A stretch of DNA of 36,593 nucleotides, from the NCBI RefSeq assembly GCF_000817785.2, contig NZ_JTCM02000025.1, positions 38,869 to 75,461 on the forward strand. The letters run 5' to 3'. Numbering within the stretch: the first letter of the stretch is position 1; every line of letters begins with the position of its first letter. Made by a program: the position numbers and the translations under genes. Shown piece after piece: positions 15,364 to 23,255 of the stretch. The notes under the pieces were generated by a model. The model worked only from the letters and a program-made list of their open reading frames with translations. It was not told where the DNA came from and made no database searches. This stretch comes from Hassallia byssoidea VB512170 (GTDB lineage: Bacteria; Cyanobacteriota; Cyanobacteriia; Cyanobacteriales; Nostocaceae).

Positions 15364-16620
15364 ATGCCAAAACAAAACAGCGTTTCTCGGCATATTGTTC
15401 TGACTTCTCATCCCAGTCGTTCTGGTCCCAAACCGATCGCGATTAACTGGGGTGCTGCTGACCCGATGCAACGAGGTCCAGTGATTGCTACTTTAACAAA
15501 GTCGGCGCACCGCAATGTTATAGGCACTCATTCGGGTGGTTATGCGGTTTATCGCGCTTTAGCAGTGGCTAGCGGATCGCTGCAATCAGATCATATAGCG
15601 GATTTAACCAACACGTCTCCAACAGAGCGTATTGGACCATATCCAAGCTGGTCAGTTGCTGATAAAATCGTCTCGCTTGACCCTTATGGAGCGATCGCCT
15701 CTGAGGTGTTTGCATCATACTACGAACAGGGATATGATATCCGTCCGACGATCGCCATCACCAAAGCGCACATTAATATGCCCGAACTGCAAGAAGCGAT
15801 CGCCAAAGGACGCTTGCAAGTTGATGGTAAAATTATGAAACCCGGTGGCGATTTGGTGGTAACTAAAGCCGCAATTGAGCCGGTTTGGTATTTACCAGGA
15901 CTTGCCAAGCGGTTTAATATCACTGAAGGCGAATTGCGTCGCGCTTTATTTGAACAAACTGGGGGAATGTTTCCAGAATTGGTCACTAGATCGGATTTGG
16001 AGGTGTTTTTGCCGCCAATTGGAGGTTTGACGGTGTATATTGTCGGTGATTTAGAAGCGATCGCCGATCCGAATAAGCCTTTAGCTGTCAGAGTACATGA
16101 TGAGTGCAACGGTTCGGATGTCTTCGGTTCGGATATCTGCACTTGTCGTCCTTATTTGGTACACGGAATTGAGGTGTGCGTGCAAACAGCACAAGAAGGA
16201 GGTGCTGGGGTTATTGTTTATTGTCGCAAAGAGGGTCGCGCCCTTGGTGAGGTTACGAAATTTTTGGTTTACAATGCTCGCAAGCGTCAAGAAGGAGGCG
16301 ATCGCGCTGATGCCTACTTTGAGCGTACTGAATGTGTGGCAGGTGTCCAAGATATGCGCTTCCAAGAACTAATGCCGGATGTACTGCATTGGTTGGGCAT
16401 TACTCGCATTGACCGCATGGTATCTATGAGTAATATGAAGTTCGATGCCATAACTCAGTCGGGAATTGAGATTGTTGAACGAATTGCGATTCCCGATGAT
16501 TTGATTCCTCAAGATGCGCGGGTGGAAATTGAAGCGAAGAAAGCTGCTGGATATTTTACCACAGGGGATGTGTTAGATGCAAACAGTTTAGCTGATGTGA
16601 AGGGACGAGGTTTGGAGTAG
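15364..16620 (+). CDS. GTP cyclohydrolase II-like protein, URC1 type (uracil catabolism)
   Basis: A 418-residue protein whose second half is a RibA-type domain. The zinc cysteines are Cys248, Cys259 and Cys261 (VHDECNGSDVFGSDICTC), spaced as in RibA, and CRKEGRALGEVTK corresponds to the RibA HRQEGRGIGL motif. The roughly 230-residue N-terminal extension is absent from riboflavin RibA and typical of the URC1/urg1 family. URC1 proteins act on a uracil nucleotide rather than GTP in the URC pathway described in Lachancea yeast. URC4 and Upp follow directly, which decides the assignment. I start at ATG 15364 rather than TTG 15358. Confidence 0.88.
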   Translation: MPKQNSVSRHIVLTSHPSRSGPKPIAINWGAADPMQRGPVIATLTKSAHRNVIGTHSGGYAVYRALAVASGSLQSDHIADLTNTSPTERIGPYPSWSVADKIVSLDPYGAIASEVFASYYEQGYDIRPTIAITKAHINMPELQEAIAKGRLQVDGKIMKPGGDLVVTKAAIEPVWYLPGLAKRFNITEGELRRALFEQTGGMFPELVTRSDLEVFLPPIGGLTVYIVGDLEAIADPNKPLAVRVHDECNGSDVFGSDICTCRPYLVHGIEVCVQTAQEGGAGVIVYCRKEGRALGEVTKFLVYNARKRQEGGDRADAYFERTECVAGVQDMRFQELMPDVLHWLGITRIDRMVSMSNMKFDAITQSGIEIVERIAIPDDLIPQDARVEIEAKKAAGYFTTGDVLDANSLADVKGRGLE

Positions 16621-16631
16621 GAAGTAGGGAG

Positions 16632-16817
16632 ACAGGGGGACAGGGGGACAGGGGGACAGGGGGAAGAACTCCCGTACAGACGTTCCACACCAAACGTCTC
16701 TACCTAACTCCTCACTCTTAACTCCTAACTCCTCACTCCCCATCCCCCCCTCTCCCCATCCCCCACTCCTCCACTCCTCCACTCCCCCACTTTCCCACTC
16801 CCCACTCCCCACTCCCC
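16632..16817. repeat. Tandem GGGGGACA and CCCCACT repeats with hairpin copy 3
   Basis: Four GACAGGGGGA units (from 16632) are followed by a GTACAGACGTT...AACGTCTCTAC hairpin (16674-16703). A pyrimidine tract of ACTCCTCACTCCC/CCCCACT heptads runs to 16817. It lies between URC1 and URC4, splitting an otherwise compact operon without an obvious terminator. Confidence 0.8.
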
Positions 16818-16851
16818 ATTCCCATTATTTACGGAGATACGAACCGCCAAG

Positions 16852-18087
16852 ATGCCAAGAACGCCAAGTTTAGAGGGTAAGGAGTTGATTGCATATCTTC
16901 GTTCTGCTTACGCTATTCGGCAACGTTGTATGCAATTGTTTGTATTGGCGACTGAAGATAAGTTGCCAAATTTTGGTTGTGATTTGATGCAGTTGAATAG
17001 GGTAGCAGATTATGTGATTTCGGTGATGCGGGGTGAGTACCCAAATTTGGATATTCCGTTTCACAGTCGTTGGCGACATTTTGAGGCTGGAGGTGTGCGA
17101 CGTTTAACTCAGTTGGATGAGATGTTGGTGGGAATGACACCGCTGCAAAAAGCGGCAGCGAAGTTTGATTTGGCGATTATTAGTGTTTTGCTGGATGCGG
17201 GAGCGGGGAATAGTTGGGGTTATTATGAGCAGGAGACTAATTTGGGTTTTGGGCGAAGTGAAGGTTTGGCTGTGGCTAGTTTCCGGATGTTTTGTCAAGG
17301 TGCTTTTTCTAGTGACCAAAAACAATCCTTAAAAGCGGATGCTCAAAAGTTGCAATTATTAACAGAAGAAGAATTGGCGGATGGGTTTCAGGTAAATGCC
17401 GAAAATCCTTTGGTGGGGGTTTCTGGGCGGTTGAAGTTGTTGCAAAAATTAGGAGAAGCTTTAGTATCTTCTCCTGATTTATTTGGCGAAGTAAATCCGC
17501 GTCCGGGAAATATGGTAAATTACTTAATGGGAAAATCTGAGAATCAGGCGATCGCTGCCACAACAGTTTTCGATGCAGTTTTAGAAGGACTGAGTGATAT
17601 TTGGTCTGGACGAGTTGAAGTTGCTGGAGTTAACTTGGGGGATGTCTGGTTTCACCCGGCTGTTGGTGATGATAATTTAGTGCCATTTCATAAGCTGTCT
17701 CAATGGCTTACCTATTCTTTGTTGGAACCTCTACAGGAACTCGGTTTAGAAATTACTAATTTAGATGCGCTGACTGGTTTGCCAGAATATCGGAATGGAG
17801 GGTTATGTCTGGATTTGGGACTTATCAAGGTTAAAGATTCACAGGTTTTGCGATCGCCTCATTTAGTATCATCAGAAGTTATAGTTGAATGGCGTGCAAT
17901 GACTGTGATTTTGTTGGATTGCATTGCGGTTAGAGTTCGGGAAAAGTTGGGTATGAGTGCTGAGGAATTGCCACTGGTGAAAATCCTCCAAGGTGGAACT
18001 TGGACAGCAGGACGAAAAATTGCCGCAGAACTCAGAACAGGTGGTGTCCCCCCTATACAAATAGAAAGCGATGGGACTGTATTCTAA
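16852..18087 (+). CDS. DUF1688 (URC4/urg3 family) uracil-catabolism protein
   Basis: A 411-residue soluble protein of the DUF1688 family, known as URC4 in yeast and urg3 in fission yeast. URC4 is required for pyrimidine-ring degradation by the URC route but its reaction is not established. Recognisable features are IPFHSRWRHFEAGG, a long LLDAGAGNSWGYYEQ block, PRPGNMVNYL, and the C-terminal LPLVKILQGGTWTAGRKIA. Length is normal and the frame is uninterrupted. The ATG at 16852 sits inside a 'ccgccaagatgccaag' repeat, so true initiation could be one of the downstream TTG codons near 16885. It lies between URC1 and upp. Confidence 0.88.
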   Translation: MPRTPSLEGKELIAYLRSAYAIRQRCMQLFVLATEDKLPNFGCDLMQLNRVADYVISVMRGEYPNLDIPFHSRWRHFEAGGVRRLTQLDEMLVGMTPLQKAAAKFDLAIISVLLDAGAGNSWGYYEQETNLGFGRSEGLAVASFRMFCQGAFSSDQKQSLKADAQKLQLLTEEELADGFQVNAENPLVGVSGRLKLLQKLGEALVSSPDLFGEVNPRPGNMVNYLMGKSENQAIAATTVFDAVLEGLSDIWSGRVEVAGVNLGDVWFHPAVGDDNLVPFHKLSQWLTYSLLEPLQELGLEITNLDALTGLPEYRNGGLCLDLGLIKVKDSQVLRSPHLVSSEVIVEWRAMTVILLDCIAVRVREKLGMSAEELPLVKILQGGTWTAGRKIAAELRTGGVPPIQIESDGTVF

Positions 18088-18431
18088 TTGTAAGTAGTTA
18101 CAGTCAGTTTGAATTAAGGAACGAGTTATGAATCAGCGATCGCATTTGGTTGCTGATGATTGTTTTGTTTGTTTTTTTAATATATGAGAATGAGCGCAGA
18201 ATTAATGGAGAACGAACCGCAGAGGACGCAGAGAACACAGAGTTTGGAAGAGTTTGGGAGAGTTTTTGCGTAAGTTTTAGAAGTAATAAAATCTCTCTTC
18301 CCCATTACCTATTACCCATTCCCCATTCCCCACTCCCCATTCCCCCAACGGGAGAGCCAGTCGCCTCAACGCGGGGAACCCGCGCACGGCGCTGGACTCA
18401 CCATTCCCCATTCCCCACTTTATATAAAAAT
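18088..18431. other. Repeat-filled gap between URC4 and upp
   Basis: No gene is supported. It holds a 'gaaccgcagagg-cgcagagaa' dispersed repeat (about 18213-18242) and CCCCATT/CCCCACT heptads (18300-18345 and 18402-18418). It also holds a palindromic element at 18346-18402 (GAGCCAGTCGC...GGGGAACCC...GCGCTGGACTCA) related to 11200-11270 and to the repeat at 1-170. An in-frame extension of upp across this region is repeat sequence, not protein. Confidence 0.75.
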
Positions 18432-19064
18432 ATGGCAAAAGTAACTTTAATTGACCATCCGTTGATTCAGCACAAATTAACGCTGATGCGTAAAGCTGAA
18501 ACTAGTACGGCAAAATTTCGCGTTCTTTTGAAAGAAATTAGCTTGTTGTTAGCTTATGAAGTGACGCGGGATTTACCGCTGAAATATGAAGTGATAAAAA
18601 CGCCATTAGCGCCAATGAATGCACCAGTGCTGGCACCGGAAAAAAAGCTGGTGTTAGTTTCGATTATGCGGGCAGGACAGGGCATTTTAGATGGAATGCT
18701 GGAGTTAATGCCATCGGTTAGGGTGGGACATGTTGGTTTATATCGCGATCCAAAGACGTTGATTCCGGTGGAGTATTATTTTAAGATTCCCGATGACGTG
18801 GATAAGCGAGATATGCTGGTGGTCGATCCGATGTTGGCTACTGGCAATTCAGCGGTGGCAGCGGTGGAAAGACTGAAATCAACTAATCCGATGTCGATTC
18901 GGTTTGTCTGCTTGCTTGCTGCACCAGAAGGCATTGAGCATTTCTGCGCGGTACATCCTGATGTGCCTTTGTATACGGCAGCAATTGATGACCATTTGGA
19001 TGAACACGGTTATATTATACCTGGTTTGGGAGATGCAGGCGATCGCTTGTTTGGTACAAAGTAA
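18432..19064 (+). CDS. upp: Uracil phosphoribosyltransferase (URC6)
   Basis: A 210-residue Upp that joins uracil and PRPP to make UMP. The PRPP loop [12 protein letters not shown] is at 130-141. The uracil-binding tail [16 protein letters not shown] is intact, as are SIMRAGQGI and [13 protein letters not shown]. Start at ATG 18432; earlier in-frame codons lie in repeats. In general this is a salvage enzyme, but directly after URC1 and URC4 it is the URC6 function, forming the nucleotide on which the pathway acts. Confidence 0.96.
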   Translation: MAKVTLIDHPLIQHKLTLMRKAETSTAKFRVLLKEISLLLAYEVTRDLPLKYEVIKTPLAPMNAPVLAPEKKLVLVSIMRAGQGILDGMLELMPSVRVGHVGLYRDPKTLIPVEYYFKIPDDVDKRDMLVVDPMLATGNSAVAAVERLKSTNPMSIRFVCLLAAPEGIEHFCAVHPDVPLYTAAIDDHLDEHGYIIPGLGDAGDRLFGTK

Positions 19065-19452
19065 GCTAATAGTCAGATAAAAAAAGGTAAGAGATAAAAA
19101 GTAAATTTTGTCTTCTTCCTTTTTTAGGATTTTTTGAGTGTGTCTATTGGGGGAGGCAAAAGGTTATCCTAGCCTTTCATGATATTGTTATGTTCATATT
19201 TTGCAATAAAGCTTGATAAATAATATTCATAGTTATTGCAAACAAATGGGCATTTACTAAACAACAAACCAATAATTTTTAAACCTACATGTGGGTTTTA
19301 TCAGTGTGACTATGATTTTAATTACCTGAATGCTAGATATCAGAGGTGAAAATTTTTATGAGACTTCATCTGATTTGATAGCAAATACATGATTAATAAA
19401 AAAATAACTTTATCTTTTTTCAATAGAGTTATCTAAAATTAATAAATTATTT
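19065..19452. other. Intergenic region after upp
   Basis: About 390 bp, AT-rich, with no supported gene. A weak A/T-rich hairpin ending in a T tract (about 19079-19125) could terminate the URC transcript. The remainder presumably contains the promoter of the MpsC-like gene; no operator was recognised. Confidence 0.6.
19079..19125 (+). terminator. Possible weak terminator after upp
   Basis: AAAAAAGG and CCTTTTTT arms with imperfect pairing between them and a terminal T run, 15 bp after the upp stop. The stem is poor in GC, so this is tentative. Confidence 0.3.
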
Positions 19453-19857
19453 ATGGTTAGACCAACGATTGGACAATTAGAACGAGAAATATCACAGCGT
19501 ATTGGTTCTTTATATAATACTCAACTTGGGCTACGTCCTAGCAAAGTTATTTGTCATTGCTTTGATAAAGAAATTGTCGTAACTTTAGAAGATTCTGTTA
19601 CTCTAGTTGAGCAAACTCTTGTTGATGGTAATTATAGGAAATTAGCCGAAGAAGTTAGAGTGAGTTTAAATAAAATAATTAAGCCACAAATTAAAGCTTT
19701 GATTGAGGAAATTATTCACAGAAATGTGATAGATATAATTAGCAATTCCAGTTTAGCAACCAATCGGACTGGTATCATTGCTATTTTGGAACAGTCCCCA
19801 GCGGTTCGCAATCCGGAAGCTATTCCTAAAGTTGATTTGAATAGTGTAAGCGATTGA
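19453..19857 (+). CDS. DUF2294 / MpsC-family protein
   Basis: A 134-residue protein with the DUF2294 pattern: QLEREISQRIGSLYNTQLGLRPSKV, the IVVTLEDSVTLVEQTL strand, then LAEEVRVSLNKIIKPQIKALIEEIIHR. The domain is named after MpsC of the Na+-translocating MpsABC membrane-potential system, but many family members stand alone and their function is unknown. Here no MpsA/MpsB genes are nearby. The stop is 5 bp from the convergent permease stop. It may be the last gene of the URC cluster by position only. Confidence 0.75.
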   Translation: MVRPTIGQLEREISQRIGSLYNTQLGLRPSKVICHCFDKEIVVTLEDSVTLVEQTLVDGNYRKLAEEVRVSLNKIIKPQIKALIEEIIHRNVIDIISNSSLATNRTGIIAILEQSPAVRNPEAIPKVDLNSVSD

Positions 19858-19862
19858 GATAT

Positions 19863-20795
19863 TTACTGACGCTTTTGATTTTCGGGAAAATAAGCGATAC
19901 CCAAAGCTGCTGGTGGTGTGGATTTGCCTTTTTTGCTAACGAGAGCAAATAAGGCGATCGCGTAAGGTAACATTATCAAAAATTGATAGGGAATATTCGC
20001 ACCCAATGCCTGTATTCTTAATTGTAAAGCTTCTGTCGCCCCAAACAACAAACAAGCTAAGGCAGTACTTACAGGATGCCATCTACCAAAAATTAAAGCA
20101 GCGATCGCAATAAATCCTTTGCCAGCACTCATCCCTTCCGCAAAAAACTTTATCTGTACTAAAGTAAGATAAGCCCCTCCCAAACTAGCAAGACATCCAC
20201 CGATTATCACAGCAGTGTAACGCACAGTTTGCACTGAAACACCAGCCGTATCCGCTGCTTGTGGATATTCTCCTACAGCTCGCAAAGTTAGACCAAAGCT
20301 AGTATAAAACAATATGTATGTAGTTAAAGTAACTATTATTAATAATAAATATACGAGAATATCTTGTTGTAACAAAGCGCCAATTAGGGGAATATTGGCA
20401 AAACCGGGAATAATAATTGCTGCAATTCCGGGCAATTGTTGAGCTATACCACCACTAAATATTAGCCGTGCTAAAAAAGATGTTAACCCAGCTGCGACAA
20501 GATTAATTGCTAACCCAGATACCAACTGATCGACGCGCAAAGTTACACATAAAAAAGCATGAAGTAAACCGACGATTCCCCCAGCAATCAAGGCAGCGAT
20601 TACACCAATCCACGGATTACCTATGTAAAAGGTGGCAGCAGCACTGGTGAAAGCACCTGTAAGTAACATTCCTTCTAAGCCAATATTTAGCACTCCTGAA
20701 CGTTCAGAATAAAGTCCTCCCAAAGCAGCGAATGCGAGGGGGACGGCTAAACGCAAGCTAGCAACGAGGTAATCTGAGAAGAGGGCATTGGGCAT
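19863..20795 (-). CDS. Nucleoside ABC transporter permease (NupQ/YufQ-like), set 1
   Basis: A 310-residue inner-membrane permease of the BPD_transp_2 family, with eight or more hydrophobic helices. It carries the family's N-terminal motif LGGLYSERSGVLNIGLEGMLLTGAF and the cytoplasmic coupling region LRAVGEYPQAADTAGVSV. It closely follows the layout of B. subtilis NupQ, partner of NupP, NupO and the BMP lipoprotein in guanosine/nucleoside uptake. It is the last gene of transporter set 1, 73 bp after the first permease, with a strong hairpin between them. It is uninterrupted and looks functional. Confidence 0.92.
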   Translation of the reverse strand: MPNALFSDYLVASLRLAVPLAFAALGGLYSERSGVLNIGLEGMLLTGAFTSAAATFYIGNPWIGVIAALIAGGIVGLLHAFLCVTLRVDQLVSGLAINLVAAGLTSFLARLIFSGGIAQQLPGIAAIIIPGFANIPLIGALLQQDILVYLLLIIVTLTTYILFYTSFGLTLRAVGEYPQAADTAGVSVQTVRYTAVIIGGCLASLGGAYLTLVQIKFFAEGMSAGKGFIAIAALIFGRWHPVSTALACLLFGATEALQLRIQALGANIPYQFLIMLPYAIALFALVSKKGKSTPPAALGIAYFPENQKRQ

Positions 20796-20814
20796 AGGGC
20801 ATGGGGTATTTGGA

Positions 20815-20840
20815 TGCCCTCACCTTCCAGGGTGAGGGCA
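20815..20840. repeat. Hairpin between the two set-1 permease genes
   Basis: TGCCCTCACC (20815-20824) and GGTGAGGGCA (20831-20840) form a perfect 10-bp stem with a 6-base loop. It has no T tract, so it is more likely an intercistronic stabilising or processing hairpin than a terminator. Confidence 0.7.
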
Positions 20841-20868
20841 ATACGTACTTCAAAGTTCATTATCTGCG

Positions 20869-21924
20869 TTAATCAGCGTTTATCGGCGGTTTAATTACTT
20901 TTATCTTTTTTTCCATCGCTAGACTAATGGCAATAAACAATACAGTCAAACCTTGAATAGCATAAACTACAGTCACGGGTACACCTGCGCTGCGTTGCAT
21001 GACATTCGCACCACTACGTAGAGCCGCGAAAAATAGAGAAGTTAATATTACACCGAAAACACTACCGCGACTGAGGAAAGCGATCGCGATCGCATCAAAT
21101 CCATAACCGGATGATACTTGTTCAAACAAGCGATATTTCAACCCCATCACCTCAGAAGCACCCGCTAAACCAGCTAAACCACCCGCTAATGCCATTACTA
21201 ACATAATCGTGCGTTGGACGGAAATACCTGCGTAACGGGCAGCGATGAAGTTGAATCCGACGGCGGTGATTTGGTATCCTAGAGGCGATCGCATCAACAA
21301 TATCCACAATATCCCTGCCGCGATTAATCCCAACAAAATTCCCGCATGTGCCAAACTTCCTGGTAAAATAATCGGTAACTGTGCAGATTTGGCTATTAAT
21401 GGCGAATATGGACTAGGCGCGTTTGCTGCTTTCAAAGGATTCTGCACCAGATAGCTGACTAAGTTGATGGCAATGTAGTTTAGCAGCAACGTGGTGATTA
21501 CCTCATTCACTCCCCGCACTGCTTTCAGATAACCGGGAATCCAACCCCAAACTCCACCAAAAACAAACCCTGCGAAAAGCGCTAAAGGTATGTGAATAAA
21601 TGCGGGGAAATTTTGCACGTATAACCCTATCAAAGCACTTCCCAAAGCACCGAGATAAATTTGTCCTTCTCCACCAATATTAAATTGACCGGCACGCAAC
21701 GCGACTAGTACGCCTAAACTAGTTAATAATAGCGGTGCCATTTTCGTAAGCGTGTTACCAAAGCCAAAGTAAGTTGAGAGAGATTCTTGAAATAAGGCAG
21801 TGTATGCAGCGATTGGGTTAGCGCCGGCGAGTATGATGAGAATTGCACCGACAATGAGAGAAGATGCGATCGCAATTAGCGGTGAGATAATTGGTAGCAA
21901 TTGGATACGGTTAGTTGCAGTCAT
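20869..21924 (-). CDS. Nucleoside ABC transporter permease (NupP/YufP-like), set 1
   Basis: A 351-residue permease with about eight to ten membrane helices. It has LRAGQFNIGGEGQIYLGALGSAL, the WGWIPGYLKAVRGVNEVITTLLLNYIA block and the coupling segment ITAVGFNFIAARYAGISV, all typical of NupP. I start at ATG 21924 (MTATNRIQ): the longer reading from 21978 overlaps the neighbouring gene and includes a HIP1 site. It is separated from its ATPase gene by two toxin-antitoxin-like insertions. This intact copy shows what the broken set-2 counterpart at 29276-30334 should look like. Confidence 0.92.
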   Translation of the reverse strand: MTATNRIQLLPIISPLIAIASSLIVGAILIILAGANPIAAYTALFQESLSTYFGFGNTLTKMAPLLLTSLGVLVALRAGQFNIGGEGQIYLGALGSALIGLYVQNFPAFIHIPLALFAGFVFGGVWGWIPGYLKAVRGVNEVITTLLLNYIAINLVSYLVQNPLKAANAPSPYSPLIAKSAQLPIILPGSLAHAGILLGLIAAGILWILLMRSPLGYQITAVGFNFIAARYAGISVQRTIMLVMALAGGLAGLAGASEVMGLKYRLFEQVSSGYGFDAIAIAFLSRGSVFGVILTSLFFAALRSGANVMQRSAGVPVTVVYAIQGLTVLFIAISLAMEKKIKVIKPPINAD

Positions 21925-21958
21925 TTTGGGACATAGATTAGGGCAATGCGATCGCACT

Positions 21959-22153
21959 TCATCTGCTTTTGTTTTCAAGGTGTTGTGACTGAATCGTTGG
22001 TATTTCCTCAGCGGTTAAAGTGACGATTTTCCCATCTTGCATAATACTAATAGATTGACCAAGCTTGCGATGTCGTTCAATCGCTTCTGCAATTGCTGCT
22101 TTTACTCCAGTATTAATTTTACTGTGTAAGGTTCTCATTTCTTCTTCAGTCAT
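21959..22153 (-). CDS. Small partner protein of the zeta-like kinase
   Basis: A 64-residue protein starting at ATG 22153, with GGAGG 7 bases upstream. It overlaps the 3' end of the zeta-like gene by 8 bp and is therefore translationally coupled to it. It is mostly helical and charged (MTEEEMRTLHSKINTGVKAA), ending in a beta-like SIMQDGKIVTLTAEEIP. I do not recognise the family. It could be an antitoxin, though in the classical epsilon-zeta modules the antitoxin gene precedes the toxin. Confidence 0.7.
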   Translation of the reverse strand: MTEEEMRTLHSKINTGVKAAIAEAIERHRKLGQSISIMQDGKIVTLTAEEIPTIQSQHLENKSR

Positions 22154-22709
22154 TGATTTGCCTCCAAATTTCATCTATATAAATTATAGATTGCTGATTA
22201 ATAATACGTTCAGCTACTAACCTGGGTTCTGACTTGGAATTGTTATAAACCATCCAGCCATCACATAGCGGTAAATACAAATCAATCAGATTTCTTCGTC
22301 CTCTTTCATAGCGTCTGCGAATCACCTGTTCTGGAATCGAGTGTCCCCCACTAGCAACCCGTCTGGCTACCCTTTCGACTGCCAAATCAGCGCTTTGCAG
22401 CCAGAAATAAATTAAGTTAATCGTGTAACCTTTTGCTTTACAATCAATTATAAATGGCGCAAAAGTTCTAGCTGCTAGTGTGGTTTCAAACGCAAAATCC
22501 CTTCTCAAATTAGATAATATCCGCAGTCGCTGAATCATCAAACGTCCTGCCTCAATAGCCATAGACTCTGGATTGAATGGAGAAAGTCCAGCTGCGATCG
22601 CATCTGCGTTCACATACTCAAAGCAGTCGATAAAATTTGGCAGCAAACTCATAGAAACAGTCGTTTTACCTGAACCATTTGCACCACCAATAACGTATAT
22701 ACTCGGCAT
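22146..22709 (-). CDS. Zeta-toxin-like P-loop kinase
   Basis: A 187-residue P-loop protein. The Walker A is GGANGSGKTT (residues 8-17), followed by YVNADAIAAGLSPFNPES and the FAFETTLAART motif characteristic of zeta toxins and related kinases. The RRVASGGHSIPEQVIRRRYERG arginine cluster is typical of the lid. Zeta toxins phosphorylate UDP-N-acetylglucosamine, blocking wall synthesis; cyanobacterial homologues are mostly untested. I start at ATG 22709 because the upstream in-frame extension is translated dispersed hairpin (22729-22759). It is inserted within the set-1 transporter gene order. Confidence 0.85.
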   Translation of the reverse strand: MPSIYVIGGANGSGKTTVSMSLLPNFIDCFEYVNADAIAAGLSPFNPESMAIEAGRLMIQRLRILSNLRRDFAFETTLAARTFAPFIIDCKAKGYTINLIYFWLQSADLAVERVARRVASGGHSIPEQVIRRRYERGRRNLIDLYLPLCDGWMVYNNSKSEPRLVAERIINQQSIIYIDEIWRQIND

Positions 22710-22728
22710 ACTAATTATAAAAGGCGCG

Positions 22729-22759
22729 GTAGAGACGTTCCACACGCCCACGTCTGTAC
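22729..22759. repeat. GTAGAGACGT hairpin, copy 4
   Basis: GTAGAGACGT...ACGTCTGTAC with a longer unpaired centre (TCCACACGCCC), just upstream of the zeta-like gene and after hicB. Confidence 0.8.
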
Positions 22760-22795
22760 AAAAGTTAGGAGTTATTACTCCAGACTTGCTAGCAA

Positions 22796-23119
22796 TCAAT
22801 TTTTAGACTCAGATAACCGTTTTTCTATCCAAGAATTCAAACTTTGTCCTTCTTTCTTTGCTTTGATTGCAATTTGTTTATGTAAACTCGGATTTATTCT
22901 GACTACAAACTTACCTGAAAATGGTTTTTCAGGTTCCTCACCACGTAATGAGCAAAAGTCCAAATAAACATCTACAGAATCATGAAATGCTTGCTTCAAT
23001 TCTGCTACGGTGTTGCCTTGAAAAGTTATTACATCTCTAAGATTAATTACTTCACCATGAAAAATTTCTGCGTCATCATCAAATTCTACAATTGCTTCAT
23101 AACCTTTATAATTCATCAT
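22796..23119 (-). CDS. hicB: HicB-family antitoxin
   Basis: A 107-residue HicB. The N-terminal degraded RNase-H-like fold shows YEAIVEFDDDAEIFHGEVINL, FQGNTVAELKQAFHDSVDVYL and DFCSLRGEEPEKPFSGKF. The C-terminal ribbon-helix-helix is VVRINPSLHKQIAIKAKKEGQSLNSWIEK, the DNA-binding part that autoregulates hicAB (quoted as landmarks: FVVRINPSLHKQIAIKAKK). Two ATG codons (23119, 23116) are possible starts. It overlaps the truncated hicA fragment upstream. The antitoxin is intact although its toxin is not, as expected if the toxin was lost first. Confidence 0.9.
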   Translation of the reverse strand: MMNYKGYEAIVEFDDDAEIFHGEVINLRDVITFQGNTVAELKQAFHDSVDVYLDFCSLRGEEPEKPFSGKFVVRINPSLHKQIAIKAKKEGQSLNSWIEKRLSESKN

Positions 23120-23243
23120 TTGTCACTCCCGCTTCTGTCAAAAACCGTCGTAGCGATTTAACCGCACCTTTATCTGTTTCTTTCTCCGGATATGGTCTGT
23201 GAAAAACCGCTCTTATTTCATTAAGAACAACCTTATTAGTCAT
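23106..23243 (-). pseudogene. hicA: Truncated HicA toxin (C-terminal half only)
   Basis: A 45-codon frame from ATG 23243 to TAA 23106, overlapping hicB by 14 bp. It encodes VVLNEIRAVFHRPYPEKE and DKGAVKSLRRFLTEAGV. From memory this matches the C-terminal half of the HicA subclass that has an 'LNGVRAVFHRPHP...KGAV..VR.FL..AG' ending. The N-terminal half, including the RNA-binding start of the domain, is missing. Upstream DNA is the 3' end of the transporter ATPase, whose C-terminus runs into a GGGGGACAAGGGG-like repeat. Confidence 0.65.
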
Positions 23244-23255
23244 AAAATTGTAGGC

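Noticed and set aside
16081-16365. Antisense frames within the URC1 gene
   Set aside because: They are shadows of a well-supported coding gene with no start signals or domain content.
15364-16620. Riboflavin-pathway GTP cyclohydrolase II (ribA)
   Set aside because: The long N-terminal domain and the DUF1688 and upp neighbours point to URC1; no riboflavin genes are adjacent.
18150-18431. N-terminal extension of upp
   Set aside because: The added residues are translated dispersed and heptad repeats; the conserved protein begins at ATG 18432.
22710-22799. N-terminal extension of the zeta-like kinase
   Set aside because: It is translated hairpin repeat; the P-loop protein starts naturally at ATG 22709.
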